A stretch of DNA of 30,342 nucleotides from an uncultured Micrococcales bacterium (GTDB lineage: Bacteria > Actinomycetota > Actinomycetes > Actinomycetales > Microbacteriaceae): NCBI GenBank assembly GCA_903820955.1, contig CAIJJH010000125.1, positions 1 to 30,342 of the forward strand, given 5' to 3'. Positions within the stretch are counted from its first letter, which is position 1, and every line of letters begins with the position of its first letter. Position numbers and translations under genes: made by a program. Positions 1 to 8,556 of the stretch are shown here, piece by piece. The notes under the pieces were generated by a model. It saw nothing but the letters and a program-made list of their open reading frames with translations. It was not told the DNA's origin and searched no databases.

Positions 1-1509
1 GCTGCAGAAGTTGGCGCCGGAGAACTAACCATCTACGACAACGTTGACCCGGCAACCGGCGAGACGGTTTGGTTCGACCTCTGCCGGGGTCCACACCTAC
101 CAAACACCCGAATGATCGGTCAGGCTTTCAAACTGATGAGGTCGGCCGCGGCTTACTGGCGAGGATCCGAGCAAAACAAGCAACTCCAGCGCGTCTATGG
201 AACAGCCTGGCCTTCAAAGGACGAGTTGCGCGCTCATCTCGAGCGATTGGAAGAGGCAGCCAAGCGTGATCACCGTCGCCTTGGTGCCGAGCTGGATCTC
301 TTCTCGTTCCCTGAAGAAATTGGTTCGGGTCTAGCCGTGTTCCACCCGAAGGGCGGAATGATTCGCAAGGTAATGGAGGACTACAGTCGCCAGCGTCATG
401 AAGAGTCTGGCTACGAGTTCGTCTATTCGCCACACGTCAGCAAGTCGAACCTCTTCGAAATCTCCGGACACCTTGACTGGTACTCAGAAGGCATGTATCC
501 ACCGATTCAGCTAGATGAGGAGCGCGACGAAAACGGTGTTGTCAGGAAGCAGGGCCAGGACTACTACTTGAAGCCGATGAACTGCCCGTTCCACATCTTG
601 ATCTTCAAGTCGCAAAGTCGTTCATACCGTGACCTTCCGCTTCGCATGTTTGAGTTCGGTACCGTTTATCGCTACGAGAAGTCCGGCGTTGTCCACGGCC
701 TCACTCGGGCACGCGGCTTTACCCAAGACGATGCACACCTCTTTGTGACCCCAGAGACCATGGAAGCCGAACTCACCAACGTGCTGAACTTCGTTCTCGG
801 TCTGCTACGCGACTATGGGTTGGACGATTTCTATTTGGAGCTCTCAACCCGTGAAGAAGGTAATCCAAAGTTTGTTGGCGACCCGACAGTTTGGGATCAG
901 GCAACCTTGATTCTTGAATCGGTTGCGACCAAGTCGGGTTTGACGCTGGTTCCAGACCCTGGCGGCGCTGCTTTCTACGGCCCGAAGATTTCGGTTCAGG
1001 CGCGAGACGCTATAGGTCGCACTTGGCAGATGTCTACCATTCAGCTGGATTTCAACCTGCCGGAGAGATTTGATCTTGAATACGCCGCGGCAGATGGCAC
1101 CAGAGCGCGACCCGTCATGATTCACCGCGCACTTTTCGGTTCGATCGAGCGCTTTTTCGGAGTGCTCACCGAACACTACGCCGGGCACTTCCCGCCGTGG
1201 CTGGCTCCGCTTCAGGTGGTCGGTATTCCGGTCGCCGACGAGTTTAACGAGTACCTACATGACATCGCAGCCACACTTCGCGCTAAGGGTGTTCGCGTAA
1301 CAGTAGATGTCTCTGACGACCGGATGCCTAAGAAGATTCGCAATCACACCAAAGACCGCGTGCCATTCATGCTCATCGCCGGTGGCGAGGATCGCGACAA
1401 CCGCGCAGTATCGTTCAGGTTCCGAGACGGTACGCAAGAAAACGGCGTGCCTCTTGATCAGGCCATCGACCGGATTCTCGCCGCCATCGCGTCAAAGGAA
1501 CAGGTTTAG
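1..1509 (+). CDS. thrS: Threonyl-tRNA synthetase, 5' truncated by window start
   Basis: Class II aminoacyl-tRNA synthetase that activates threonine and charges tRNA-Thr in the cytoplasm. The reading frame is open from base 1, so the ATG at 112 is internal. 502 residues are visible; against the roughly 640-residue E. coli enzyme about 140 N-terminal residues (TGS domain and part of the editing domain) lie outside. The tail of the editing domain shows DLCRGPH (Cys28, His32, visible numbering). The three zinc ligands that recognise threonine are all found: Cys195 in MNCPFH, His246 in DDAH and His375 in IHRA. Motif 2 lies around the [10 protein letters not shown] segment and motif 3 is GSIERF. 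The C-terminal anticodon-binding domain follows from about residue 400. The stop overlaps the next start by one base, so the HIT gene is probably co-translated. Identification is secure. Confidence 0.97.
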   Translation, partial: AAEVGAGELTIYDNVDPATGETVWFDLCRGPHLPNTRMIGQAFKLMRSAAAYWRGSEQNKQLQRVYGTAWPSKDELRAHLERLEEAAKRDHRRLGAELDLFSFPEEIGSGLAVFHPKGGMIRKVMEDYSRQRHEESGYEFVYSPHVSKSNLFEISGHLDWYSEGMYPPIQLDEERDENGVVRKQGQDYYLKPMNCPFHILIFKSQSRSYRDLPLRMFEFGTVYRYEKSGVVHGLTRARGFTQDDAHLFVTPETMEAELTNVLNFVLGLLRDYGLDDFYLELSTREEGNPKFVGDPTVWDQATLILESVATKSGLTLVPDPGGAAFYGPKISVQARDAIGRTWQMSTIQLDFNLPERFDLEYAAADGTRARPVMIHRALFGSIERFFGVLTEHYAGHFPPWLAPLQVVGIPVADEFNEYLHDIAATLRAKGVRVTVDVSDDRMPKKIRNHTKDRVPFMLIAGGEDRDNRAVSFRFRDGTQENGVPLDQAIDRILAAIASKEQV

Positions 1510-2042
1510 TGGAAGCCGAGTCTTCGAATGACTTCGGGGGAGTACCCGATGAATTCGAGCGTCTATGGACTCCGCAGCGACTGGTCTACATAGAGCACGG
1601 AACACAACCAGAGGTGTGCCCGTTCTGCAAGGGACCAGAGCTCACCGATGAAGAAGCACTAATCGTGCACCGAGGTACTCACGCGTTCGTGCTTTTAAAC
1701 CTCTACCCATACAACAGCGGTCACCTGCTAGTTTGCCCCTACCGGCACATTGCCACCTATGACGAGGCAACCGCCGAAGAAGTAGCCGAGATTGGTCTGC
1801 TGACACAGCAGGCAATGCAGGCACTTCGCACAACTTCGGGCGCTCACGGGTTTAATCTCGGAATGAATCAAGGAGCGGTTGCCGGGGCCGGCATCGCCGC
1901 GCACCTGCACCAACACGTCGTGCCACGCTGGCGCAATGATGCCAACTTTTTACCGATAATCGCAAAGACTAAGGCGCTGCCGAGACTCCTCGGAGATCTT
2001 CGCGAAGCCTTGGCTGCGGTTTGGCCAGGGTCGGTTTTGTAA
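1509..2042 (+). CDS. HIT-family hydrolase/phosphorylase, probable Ap4A phosphorylase
   Basis: 177-residue HIT-superfamily protein. The catalytic histidine triad is His132-x-His134-x-His136 in HLHQHVVPRW. A CPFC motif at residues 37-40 is the usual first half of the zinc site in this subgroup. The length and the position directly after thrS match the mycobacterial protein Rv2613c, which is known as a diadenosine tetraphosphate phosphorylase; the substrate here is inferred from that family. The start is GTG at 1509, sharing one base with the thrS stop (TAGTG). Aminoacyl-tRNA synthetases make Ap4A as a side product, so the pairing with thrS is functionally sensible. In mycobacteria the next genes are pgsA and pimA; here pdxS follows instead. 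A less specific HIT nucleotide hydrolase cannot be excluded. Confidence 0.88.
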   Translation: MEAESSNDFGGVPDEFERLWTPQRLVYIEHGTQPEVCPFCKGPELTDEEALIVHRGTHAFVLLNLYPYNSGHLLVCPYRHIATYDEATAEEVAEIGLLTQQAMQALRTTSGAHGFNLGMNQGAVAGAGIAAHLHQHVVPRWRNDANFLPIIAKTKALPRLLGDLREALAAVWPGSVL

Positions 2043-2071
2043 GGCTCTAGGGGTTGCTTTAGACTGAACCC
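2037..2071 (+). promoter_or_regulatory. Candidate promoter of pdxS, giving a leaderless mRNA
   Basis: TTGTAA (2037-2042) and TAGACT (2060-2065) are separated by 17 bases and resemble -35 and -10 boxes. The pdxS ATG starts 6 bases after the -10 box, where transcription would be expected to begin. The bases before the ATG (GAACCC) contain no Shine-Dalgarno sequence. Leaderless mRNAs with TANNNT just upstream of the start are common in Actinobacteria. The promoter overlaps the end of the HIT gene. This is a prediction from sequence only. Confidence 0.55.
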
Positions 2072-2971
2072 ATGAGCTCAAATTCTGAGGCAAAAACAGG
2101 CACACCTCTCGTCAAGCGCGGCCTAGCCGAAATGCTTAAGGGCGGGGTCATCATGGACGTTGTTACCCCGGACCAAGCGAAGATTGCAGAAGACGCAGGT
2201 GCCGTCGCAGTTATGGCTCTAGAACGCGTCCCAGCCGACATCAGGTCTCAGGGTGGTGTCGCTCGCATGAGCGACCCAGACATGATCGACGGCATCATCA
2301 AGGCAGTGTCGATTCCGGTCATGGCAAAGGCCCGCATCGGACATTTCGTCGAAGCTCAAATCATTCAGCAACTCGGCGTCGACTACATCGACGAATCAGA
2401 AGTGCTTTCTCCAGCAGACTTCGTGAACCACATCGACAAGTGGCAGTTCAAAGTCCCTTTCGTCTGTGGTGCAACCAACTTGGGTGAGGCCCTTCGCCGC
2501 ATTACCGAGGGTGCAGCCATGATTCGTTCCAAGGGTGAGGCCGGCACCGGCGACGTTTCGGAAGCCATGAAGCACATCCGCACGATCAACGGCGAATTAC
2601 GCGCTTTGGCCGCTAAGAGCCACGACGAGCTGTACGTAGCCGCGAAGGAGCTTCAGGCACCTTACGAACTAGTCCTTGAGGTCGCAAAAACCGGAAAACT
2701 ACCGGTCGTCATGTTTGTAGCAGGAGGAATCGCAACCCCTGCCGATGCCGCTCTAATGATGCAACTCGGGGCCGACGGCGTCTTTGTTGGTTCTGGAATC
2801 TTCAAGTCTGGTAACCCGATGGAACGCGCTAAGGCCATCGTAAAGGCGACGACTTTCTTCAACGACCCTGAGGTCCTGGCTCAGGTTAGTCGTGGCCTCG
2901 GCGAGGCAATGGTTGGAATCAACGTAAGTGACATTCCAGCCCCGCACCGCTTGGCCGACCGCGGCTGGTAA
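2072..2971 (+). CDS. pdxS: Pyridoxal 5'-phosphate synthase, synthase subunit PdxS
   Basis: PdxS combines ribose 5-phosphate (or ribulose 5-phosphate), glyceraldehyde 3-phosphate and ammonia into pyridoxal 5'-phosphate in the DXP-independent pathway. It forms a 12-mer core decorated by PdxT. The 299 residues are full length for the family. Expected catalytic residues are in place: Asp29 in IMDVVTP, Lys86 in MAKARIG and Lys154 in RSKGEAGTG, each offset by five from the Bacillus subtilis numbering (24, 81, 149). The (beta/alpha)8 phosphate-binding motifs [12 protein letters not shown] and [11 protein letters not shown] are near the C-terminus. The ATG at 2072 has no Shine-Dalgarno sequence and is probably translated from a leaderless mRNA. 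The stop is directly followed by the pdxT ATG with no spacer. Confidence 0.97.
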   Translation: MSSNSEAKTGTPLVKRGLAEMLKGGVIMDVVTPDQAKIAEDAGAVAVMALERVPADIRSQGGVARMSDPDMIDGIIKAVSIPVMAKARIGHFVEAQIIQQLGVDYIDESEVLSPADFVNHIDKWQFKVPFVCGATNLGEALRRITEGAAMIRSKGEAGTGDVSEAMKHIRTINGELRALAAKSHDELYVAAKELQAPYELVLEVAKTGKLPVVMFVAGGIATPADAALMMQLGADGVFVGSGIFKSGNPMERAKAIVKATTFFNDPEVLAQVSRGLGEAMVGINVSDIPAPHRLADRGW

Positions 2972-3550
2972 ATGTCGCTACCGATTGGTGTTTTAGCGCT
3001 TCAAGGTGACTTTAGAGAGCACCTTCAGGTCTTTTCAAGACTCGGCGTTGACGCCGTATCTGTTCGCACTGCTAAGGAACTCGGCGGCGTTTCGGGTCTC
3101 GTCATTCCTGGCGGTGAATCAACCACAATAGGCAAACTTGCCACAATCTTCGAGCTGTTTAGCCCAATCAAGGCAGCTATAGCGAACGGGCTGCCTACCT
3201 TCGGCACTTGCGCGGGCCTGATCATGCTCGCGGATCAAATCACCGGCGGCATCGAGGGTCAGGAAACCTTTGGTGGCCTCGACGTGACGGTTTCGCGAAA
3301 TGCGTTTGGCAACCAATTGGACTCGTTCGAGGCGGACATTAAATTCAAAGGGGTCGATCACGACGTCCATGCGGCGTTCATTCGTGCACCGGTGATCACC
3401 GAGGTTAGAACTTCGGAGATTCGCGCCGAGTTGCCAGACGGTCGTGTTGTAGCCGTATCGCAGGGCAACATCCTGGGAATTTCTTTTCACCCAGAAGTCA
3501 CCGGCGAAGACGGTGTGCACGAACTGTTCCTGCGCGAATTCGTAAAATAG
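2972..3550 (+). CDS. pdxT: Pyridoxal 5'-phosphate synthase, glutaminase subunit PdxT
   Basis: Class I glutamine amidotransferase that releases ammonia from glutamine and channels it to PdxS. The 192 residues match the usual length. The catalytic triad is visible: Cys80 in FGTCAGL, His173 and Glu175 in SFHPEVTG. The family-specific PGGES motif is at residues 46-50. The ATG at 2972 abuts the pdxS stop codon, so translation is very likely coupled and keeps the subunits in balance. In Mycobacterium tuberculosis an unrelated thioesterase gene separates the two; here they are adjacent as in Bacillus. Confidence 0.97.
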   Translation: MSLPIGVLALQGDFREHLQVFSRLGVDAVSVRTAKELGGVSGLVIPGGESTTIGKLATIFELFSPIKAAIANGLPTFGTCAGLIMLADQITGGIEGQETFGGLDVTVSRNAFGNQLDSFEADIKFKGVDHDVHAAFIRAPVITEVRTSEIRAELPDGRVVAVSQGNILGISFHPEVTGEDGVHELFLREFVK

Positions 3551-3581
3551 ACTTTTGAACAACACCAAGCACTTATAGGAG
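3543..3581 (+). promoter_or_regulatory. Candidate -10 box and ribosome binding site of yebC
   Basis: TAAAAT at 3543-3548 overlaps the pdxT stop codon and resembles an actinobacterial -10 box. I see no convincing -35 box. TAGGAG at 3576-3581 is a good Shine-Dalgarno sequence four bases before the yebC ATG. yebC may instead be transcribed by read-through from pdxST, since the gap is only 35 bases. Confidence 0.35.
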
Positions 3582-3585
3582 ATTC

Positions 3586-4344
3586 ATGTCCGGCCACTCC
3601 AAATGGGCGACTACCAAGCACAAGAAAGCCGTTATCGACGGCCGTCGGGCGAAGCTCTTTGCCAAGCTGATCAAGAACATCGAAGTCGCAGCGCGCCTCG
3701 GTGGCCCAGACATCGAAGGCAACCCGACCCTCTACGACGCAGTCCAAAAGGGCCGCAAGTCTTCACTGCCTAGCGACAACATCGACCGTGCTATAAAGCG
3801 CGGAGCTGGTGTGGGTGAAGACGCCGTCGTCTACTCGACAATCATGTACGAAGGCTACGGTCCAAGTGGAATTGCCCTCTTGATCGAGTGTTTGACCGAC
3901 AACAAGAATCGTGCCGCCGCAGAGGTTCGCGTAGCCGTGACTCGAAACGGCGGAACCATGGCTGACCCAGGCAGCGTAGCCTACCTTTTTGCTCGCAAAG
4001 GTCAGATTGTTATCGATAAGTCATCGGGTGTAACCGAGGACGCGCTTCTTGACGCCGGCCTGGACGCCGGAATCGAAGACATCGAAGAACGCGAAGAACA
4101 GTTCATCATCACGACGGAGCCTTCAGACATGGTCGCGGTTCGCGCGGCTTTGCAATCGGCAGGCATTGACTACGAGGCCGCCGATGCGGAATTCGTACCG
4201 TCAATGTCGCTGCAGGTTGACGCCGCGAGTGCACGAATGGTCATCAGGCTTATTGACGCCCTCGAAGACTGTGACGACGTACAAAACGTTTACGCGAACT
4301 TTGATCTGACTCCCGAGGTCCTAGCCGAGCTAGAAAGCGACTAG
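3586..4344 (+). CDS. yebC: YebC/PmpR family protein
   Basis: 252-residue member of the YebC/TACO1 family. It has the hallmark N-terminus [14 protein letters not shown], the conserved [14 protein letters not shown] segment (residues about 55-68) and [10 protein letters not shown] (about 85-94). Family members have been described both as DNA-binding transcription regulators and, for some branches, as translation factors that relieve ribosome stalling at proline-rich stretches. The sequence alone does not tell which applies here. The gene directly precedes ruvC, the usual actinobacterial order, and its TAG stop shares one base with the ruvC GTG start. Start choice is supported by TAGGAG four bases upstream. 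Confidence 0.95.
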   Translation: MSGHSKWATTKHKKAVIDGRRAKLFAKLIKNIEVAARLGGPDIEGNPTLYDAVQKGRKSSLPSDNIDRAIKRGAGVGEDAVVYSTIMYEGYGPSGIALLIECLTDNKNRAAAEVRVAVTRNGGTMADPGSVAYLFARKGQIVIDKSSGVTEDALLDAGLDAGIEDIEEREEQFIITTEPSDMVAVRAALQSAGIDYEAADAEFVPSMSLQVDAASARMVIRLIDALEDCDDVQNVYANFDLTPEVLAELESD

Positions 4345-4913
4345 TGGCAAGCCGTCTGATCATGGGTGTCGACCCGGGTTTGACGCGCTGTGGTGTTGGA
4401 GTTGTTGAAGAGTTGCCACGCAGGGGAGTGGCCTTCGTTTTTGGCGACACCATTCGTGCCGATAAGGAGCTTTCGCTTGAGGTGCGCATCCAGTTCGTTG
4501 CCAATGAGATCGAGCGCCTCATTCTTGAGTACAAACCCGAGGCCATAGCCCTCGAGAGAGTTTTTGCGCAGGCGAACTTGCGCTCAGTTATGGGGGTCGC
4601 GCAGATCTCCGGCGTGGTTCTGTACCTAGCTGCTAGGCACCAAATACCGATTCACATGCACACGCCAAGTGAGGTCAAGGCAGCGGTCACAGGTAATGGG
4701 CGGGCTGCAAAGCCTCAAATTGCTTCAGCGGTGCAAAAGATTCTGAAGCTTGCTGCACCACCTACCCCTGCCGATACCGCCGACGCGCTTGCGATAGCAA
4801 TAACACAGAGCTGGCGGCCATCGACGGGGGAGTCGGCCGCGTTGCGTAAGACTAAGGCCCAAGAGGCGTGGCTGGCGGCAGAGCGCGCCTCAAAGGCCTC
4901 TCGCAAAGGTTAG
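4344..4913 (+). CDS. ruvC: Crossover junction endodeoxyribonuclease RuvC
   Basis: Dimeric nuclease that resolves Holliday junctions made in recombination and fork repair, acting with RuvAB. 189 residues, with the RNase H-like acidic catalytic set in order: Asp10 in MGVDPGL, Glu71 in ALERVFAQ, and Asp144 and Asp147 in PADTADALAIA. The GTG start at 4344 overlaps the yebC stop by one base. A short Ala/Lys/Glu-rich tail follows the core fold. No match to the actinobacterial SOS box (TCGAAC-N4-GTTCGA) was found upstream of ruvC or yebC, so LexA control of this cluster is not supported inside the window. Confidence 0.96.
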   Translation: MASRLIMGVDPGLTRCGVGVVEELPRRGVAFVFGDTIRADKELSLEVRIQFVANEIERLILEYKPEAIALERVFAQANLRSVMGVAQISGVVLYLAARHQIPIHMHTPSEVKAAVTGNGRAAKPQIASAVQKILKLAAPPTPADTADALAIAITQSWRPSTGESAALRKTKAQEAWLAAERASKASRKG

Positions 4914-4926
4914 TTAGCCTTTATCT
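4905..4926 (+). promoter_or_regulatory. Candidate leaderless promoter element and small inverted repeat before ruvA
   Basis: TAGCCT at 4915-4920 lies exactly six bases before the ruvA GTG, the same geometry as at pdxS. No Shine-Dalgarno sequence is present within the useful distance. The element sits in a small inverted repeat, AAAGG (4905-4909) and CCTTT (4918-4922), which spans the ruvC stop codon. No -35 box is recognisable. Basal co-transcription with ruvC remains possible. Confidence 0.35.
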
Positions 4927-5484
4927 GTGATTGCATCGCTTACAGGAAAGATTCAACGAACCGGTCTCGGCTTCGTGGTGCTTGACGTTGCGGGGGTCGG
5001 CTACCTGGTCTCTGTCTCACCAAAGGTTTCGGCGACAGCGCAGGTCGACTCCGCTTTGATCCTTCACACCGCATACATTGTTCGTGAAGATGCACACCTA
5101 ATCTTCGGCTTCGAAACACAACGCGAGCTCGAGGTATTTGACCTTTTGCGTTCCGTTACCGGCGTAGGCCCTAAATCCGCTCTCGCTATCGTTTCGGCAA
5201 TCGGAGTAGCTGACATCGAGAACGCGGTAGCTCAAGACGCTGACTCCGTGTTTCGGAGCGTCTCCGGGATCGGTCCAAAAACCGCAAAGCTCATCACTCT
5301 AACCCTGGCCGGAAAACTTCTTGGCTCTGGTAGCGGCGTCGACTCCGAACTAGTTGCGGCACTCCTGGGTCTTGGCTATAAAGAGCCGCTAGTTCTCGCG
5401 GCCCTTCGCGAAGCCACTGGCAACGATCAACAGGCCAAGCTGCGCAGCGCGCTGGCGATTCTCTCAAGTAGGGCCAGTAAGTGA
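4927..5484 (+). CDS. ruvA: Holliday junction branch migration protein RuvA
   Basis: RuvA tetramers bind four-way DNA junctions and load the RuvB motor. 185 residues: an N-terminal OB-fold (about 1-62), two helix-hairpin-helix motifs (around residues 73-93, with VTGVGPKSA, and 110-130, with VSGIGPKTA), and a C-terminal RuvB-contacting domain (about 142-185) after a Gly/Ser linker. The GTG at 4927 is 13 bases after the ruvC stop and has no Shine-Dalgarno sequence. The stop overlaps the ruvB start by four bases (GTGA), a typical coupled pair. Confidence 0.96.
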   Translation: MIASLTGKIQRTGLGFVVLDVAGVGYLVSVSPKVSATAQVDSALILHTAYIVREDAHLIFGFETQRELEVFDLLRSVTGVGPKSALAIVSAIGVADIENAVAQDADSVFRSVSGIGPKTAKLITLTLAGKLLGSGSGVDSELVAALLGLGYKEPLVLAALREATGNDQQAKLRSALAILSSRASK

Positions 5485-6503
5485 GCGAGCTACTAGACCC
5501 CGAATCAAACAACTCAGATTTGGCTTTTGAGGGAGCACTTCGACCGACCTCGCTAGCCGAATTCGTTGGCCAGCCAAAGGTTCGTGAGCAGATTTCGCTA
5601 CTCATTCAGGCGGCTCGAATTCAGGATCGCTCTGCCGATCACATTCTGCTGGCTGGCCCTCCGGGTCTGGGTAAGACCACGCTCGCGATGATTGTGGCCC
5701 ATGAGAGTGGGCGACCGTTGCGTCTCACCAGCGGGCCGACCATTCAGCACGCCGGTGATCTCGCGGCAATTCTCACCAATCTCACGTCCGGCGAAATTCT
5801 CTTTATCGACGAAATCCATCGCATGAGCCGTGCCGCAGAAGAAATGCTCTACCTAGCCATGGAGGACTTTCGGGTTGATGTGATGGTGGGCAAGGGTGTC
5901 GGTGCAAACTCGATTCCTCTCGAGCTCGAACCCTTCACTCTTATCGGAGCAACCACCAGAAGCGGAATGCTCCCGAACCCGCTGCGCGACAGATTCGGAT
6001 TCACCGCTCACCTGGAGTTCTATTCGCCAGAAGACCTTTACGGAGTATTGACCAGGTCGGCAGCAAAACTCGCGATTAAATACGAGGACGCTGCCCTGGT
6101 TGAAATTTCGAAACGCAGTCGTGGAACACCGCGAATAGCTAACCGACTCCTAAAGCGCGTGCGCGATTTCGCGTTGGTCAATGGCCATGACACCATCGAC
6201 CTAGCGGCCACTAATGGTGCACTCGATCTTTACGAAATTGACTCCCTTGGGCTTGACCGTATGGACAGGGCGATTCTCGAGTTGCTCACCACGCGATACG
6301 CCGGGCGTCCGGTCGGATTATCAACACTTGCGGTAGCCGTGGGCGAAGAGGTCGACACGATTGAGGCCGTCGTGGAGCCATTTCTGGTGCGTACGGGGTT
6401 AATCACGAGAACCGCTAGGGGCAGGGAGGCCACCGAGGCTGCCTTTGCCCATTTGAATAAACGCAGCAAACCGGGGTCAGCGCCAACACTGCTTGACCTA
6501 TAA
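5481..6503 (+). CDS. ruvB: Holliday junction branch migration ATPase RuvB
   Basis: Hexameric AAA+ motor that pumps DNA through the RuvA-bound junction. 340 residues. Walker A is GPPGLGKTT (Lys65), Walker B is LFIDEIHR (Asp110, Glu111), sensor 1 lies in GATTRSG (about 156-162), and the arginine-finger segment is PLRDRFG (about 167-173). A winged-helix DNA-binding domain forms the C-terminus. The start is GTG at 5481, overlapping ruvA by four bases. The TAA stop overlaps a TATAAT hexamer that may be the yajC promoter, and a hairpin with a T run follows at once. Confidence 0.97.
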   Translation: MSELLDPESNNSDLAFEGALRPTSLAEFVGQPKVREQISLLIQAARIQDRSADHILLAGPPGLGKTTLAMIVAHESGRPLRLTSGPTIQHAGDLAAILTNLTSGEILFIDEIHRMSRAAEEMLYLAMEDFRVDVMVGKGVGANSIPLELEPFTLIGATTRSGMLPNPLRDRFGFTAHLEFYSPEDLYGVLTRSAAKLAIKYEDAALVEISKRSRGTPRIANRLLKRVRDFALVNGHDTIDLAATNGALDLYEIDSLGLDRMDRAILELLTTRYAGRPVGLSTLAVAVGEEVDTIEAVVEPFLVRTGLITRTARGREATEAAFAHLNKRSKPGSAPTLLDL

Positions 6504-6504
6504 T
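6499..6504 (+). promoter_or_regulatory. Candidate -10 box for yajC-secD-secF
   Basis: A perfect TATAAT hexamer overlaps the ruvB stop codon. Transcription would begin near 6511, giving a leader of about 40 bases before yajC. No clear -35 box is seen at the expected distance (around 6476-6481), so the call rests on the -10 match, the following terminator and the change of functional unit. Confidence 0.45.
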
Positions 6505-6505
6505 C

Positions 6506-6532
6506 AGATAGGCGCGTTTAGTGCCTATTTTT
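6506..6532 (+). terminator. Candidate intrinsic terminator after ruvB
   Basis: ATAGGC (6508-6513) and GCCTAT (6523-6528) form a six-base-pair stem with a nine-base loop. Two weaker pairs can extend it outward. Bases 6528-6532 are all T. The hairpin begins a few bases after the ruvB stop codon. The stem is short, so termination may be partial. Confidence 0.5.
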
Positions 6533-6535
6533 CTA

Positions 6536-6550
6536 TCGAAGAGGTTCGAA
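6536..6550 (+). promoter_or_regulatory. yajC ribosome binding site inside a small hairpin
   Basis: TCGAA (6536-6540) and TTCGA (6545-6549) can pair around the tetraloop GAGG, the core of the Shine-Dalgarno sequence GAAGAGG (6538-6544). The ATG begins at 6551, six bases after that sequence. This supports the 6551 start over the upstream GTG at 6521, which lies inside the terminator hairpin. Confidence 0.45.
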
Positions 6551-6874
6551 ATGCCAGCAGAATCAACGACAATCATTGTTTACGTAATCCTTTTCGGACT
6601 CATGGGACTCATGTGGAACAACGGACGCAAGCGTAAGAAGGCCGCACTTGAAATGCAGAGTTCTCTTGGCGCAGGCTCAGACGTCATGTTGACCAGCGGC
6701 ATCTACGCCACCATCGTCTCGGTAGATGGTGACAAGTTCACCGTCAAGTCGGGCACCTCGACTCTTGTCGTAGCCAAGGCCGCAATCTTGCGTCAGGTTG
6801 CAGCAGCTCCGGAGGCCAAGCCCGCCACACCAGCCAAGAAGGCTCCTGCTAAGGCAGCCAAGACCGCAAAGTAG
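6551..6874 (+). CDS. yajC: Sec translocase accessory protein YajC
   Basis: Small single-pass inner-membrane protein that associates with SecD and SecF and assists export through SecYEG. With the start at ATG 6551 it has 107 residues, normal for the family. An N-terminal membrane helix (about 8-23) is followed by a basic cytoplasmic stretch (NNGRKRKK) and the conserved YajC fold with MLTSGIYATI and the V-D-GDKFTVKSG segment. The last 20 or so residues are a Lys/Ala/Pro-rich tail (PATPAKKAPAKAAKTAK), similar in composition to the tail of the small protein at 16300. secD begins 11 bases downstream. Confidence 0.93.
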   Translation: MPAESTTIIVYVILFGLMGLMWNNGRKRKKAALEMQSSLGAGSDVMLTSGIYATIVSVDGDKFTVKSGTSTLVVAKAAILRQVAAAPEAKPATPAKKAPAKAAKTAK

Positions 6875-6885
6875 ACAAAACACCA

Positions 6886-8556
6886 ATGGCTGAATCAACT
6901 TTTAAGCGCAGCGCACGCAAGAAGCTTCTCTGGCTCGCTACTCTCATCGTGCTCCTCGCCGCCCTCATCGGCGCGGCTCCCAGTCTCTTTGGTGAAAAGG
7001 GAGCTAGCTTCACCCCTCAACTTGCTTTGGATCTTCAGGGTGGAACATCAATGATTTTGAAGCCGGTGTACCAGGTCGGTACGAGCGGCTCCCCAGAGCA
7101 GCTTCAGCAGGCTGTTGAAATCATTCGACAGCGAATCGACTCAACCGGTGTCTCTGAGGCTCAGATCACCACCTCGGGTGACAGCGCGATCATCGTGTCC
7201 GTGCCAGGCAACACCAGCACCGCACTTGAAGATCTCGTCTCGCAGAGCGCCCGAATGGTTTTCCGCCCTGTTCTCGTAGCAAGTTCTGGCGCGACCGCAA
7301 CTGTTGCAACCAAGGGCAAGCCGTCGACACCGATTGCGACCAGCTCGGCCTCTCCTACCAACCCAAGCGATTTGAACAACGTCGACGCGGCAACGCAGGC
7401 GTCTTACGAGCAGCTAGTTTGCTCCAAAGACTTCAAAATCACTGGTAATCCTGTCGACAGCAAACCGCTAGTGACCTGCAACCGCGATATGACCGAAAAG
7501 TACATTCTCGGACCTGTCGAAGTAGACGGTACCGAGATCAGCGACGCCCAGGCAAACACCGAGACAGTGGGCCAAGTCTCCACCAACAATTGGCTAGTCA
7601 ACCTAACCTTCAAGTCAAAAGGAAGCACTCAGTTCGCCGACACAACCACCCGGCTATTTGGTCTAAGCGACCCGCGCAATCGCTTTGCGGTGACTCTTGA
7701 CGGTCTCGTCGTTACCGCGCCTAAGGTAGACGGTGTGATCAGCGGCGGCCAAGCTCAGATCACCGGAACCTTCACTCAGCAGGAGGCGACCTCTCTCGCA
7801 GACCAGTTGAAGTACGGCTCTCTGCCTATTCAATTCCAGGTAGACAACACCGAGAAGGTTTCAGCAACTCTTGGTGTGGCTAGCTTGAATGCGGGTCTAC
7901 TTGCCGGCTTGATCGGCTTGATTCTCGTTGTCATCTACTCGCTCTTTCAGTATCGCGCACTTGCAGCTGTCACCATGGGTTCACTAGTGGTCGCTGCCGT
8001 GCTCACCTATCTGGTTATCTGTTACCTTTCTTGGCGCTCCGGCTACAGACTCTCACTTGCGGGTGTAGCCGGTCTGATCGTTGCAATCGGCATCACGGTT
8101 GACTCGTTCATTGTCTACTTCGAGCGAGTACGAGACGAATTGCGCGATGGCAGAGCTCTCTCCGGTGCCGTAGAAGCCGGTTGGAAACGAGCGATTCGAA
8201 CTATTACGGTTTCTGACGGCGTAAGCCTCTTGGCCGCAATCACGCTTTATCTGCTAACCGTAGGTAACGTGAGAGGCTTCGCGTTTACCCTGCTGATCAC
8301 TACGCTGATCGACTTGATCGTGGTCCTCCTATTCACCCACCCGCTGCTACAGCTAATTAGCGGTAATCGCTTTTTCCTCTCCGGAAGCAAGTGGTCCGGC
8401 TTTGACAGCAAGACTCTGACCACAGGGGGTTACGTTGGGCGCGGTAAATTCCGCGAACCAGAGAACACCGCCAAGGCCAAGAAGTCTGCCAACGAAGTTG
8501 CAAAGCGTCAAACCATCGCTGAACGCAAAAGCGCTGGCCAGGAAGGTACCAAATAA
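6886..8556 (+). CDS. secD: Protein translocase subunit SecD
   Basis: RND-type membrane protein which, with SecF, uses the proton gradient to help pull preproteins across the membrane. 556 residues. Membrane helix 1 is at about 14-32; the large extracytoplasmic P1 region follows, with the LDLQGG motif at 48-53 and a Ser/Thr/Pro/Ala-rich linker at about 131-165 typical of actinobacterial SecD. Helices 2-6 lie between about 335 and 490. The conserved motif VDSFIVYFERVRDEL (405-419) is present. A Lys-rich cytoplasmic tail of about 50 residues ends the protein. There is no strong Shine-Dalgarno sequence before the ATG at 6886. The stop overlaps the secF ATG by one base. Confidence 0.96.
   Translation: MAESTFKRSARKKLLWLATLIVLLAALIGAAPSLFGEKGASFTPQLALDLQGGTSMILKPVYQVGTSGSPEQLQQAVEIIRQRIDSTGVSEAQITTSGDSAIIVSVPGNTSTALEDLVSQSARMVFRPVLVASSGATATVATKGKPSTPIATSSASPTNPSDLNNVDAATQASYEQLVCSKDFKITGNPVDSKPLVTCNRDMTEKYILGPVEVDGTEISDAQANTETVGQVSTNNWLVNLTFKSKGSTQFADTTTRLFGLSDPRNRFAVTLDGLVVTAPKVDGVISGGQAQITGTFTQQEATSLADQLKYGSLPIQFQVDNTEKVSATLGVASLNAGLLAGLIGLILVVIYSLFQYRALAAVTMGSLVVAAVLTYLVICYLSWRSGYRLSLAGVAGLIVAIGITVDSFIVYFERVRDELRDGRALSGAVEAGWKRAIRTITVSDGVSLLAAITLYLLTVGNVRGFAFTLLITTLIDLIVVLLFTHPLLQLISGNRFFLSGSKWSGFDSKTLTTGGYVGRGKFREPENTAKAKKSANEVAKRQTIAERKSAGQEGTK

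Noticed and set aside
69..269. Short frame at the start of the window
   Set aside because: Lies in another frame of thrS, whose own frame is open from base 1.
6536..6549. TCGAA-N4-TTCGA as a LexA (SOS) box
   Set aside because: The actinobacterial box is TCGAAC-N4-GTTCGA, which has six bases between TCGAA and TTCGA; here there are four. The repeat is better explained as a hairpin at the ribosome binding site.
6521..6550. GTG at 6521 as the yajC start
   Set aside because: It lies inside the terminator hairpin and has no ribosome binding site; the ATG at 6551 has GAAGAGG six bases upstream and gives the normal family length.
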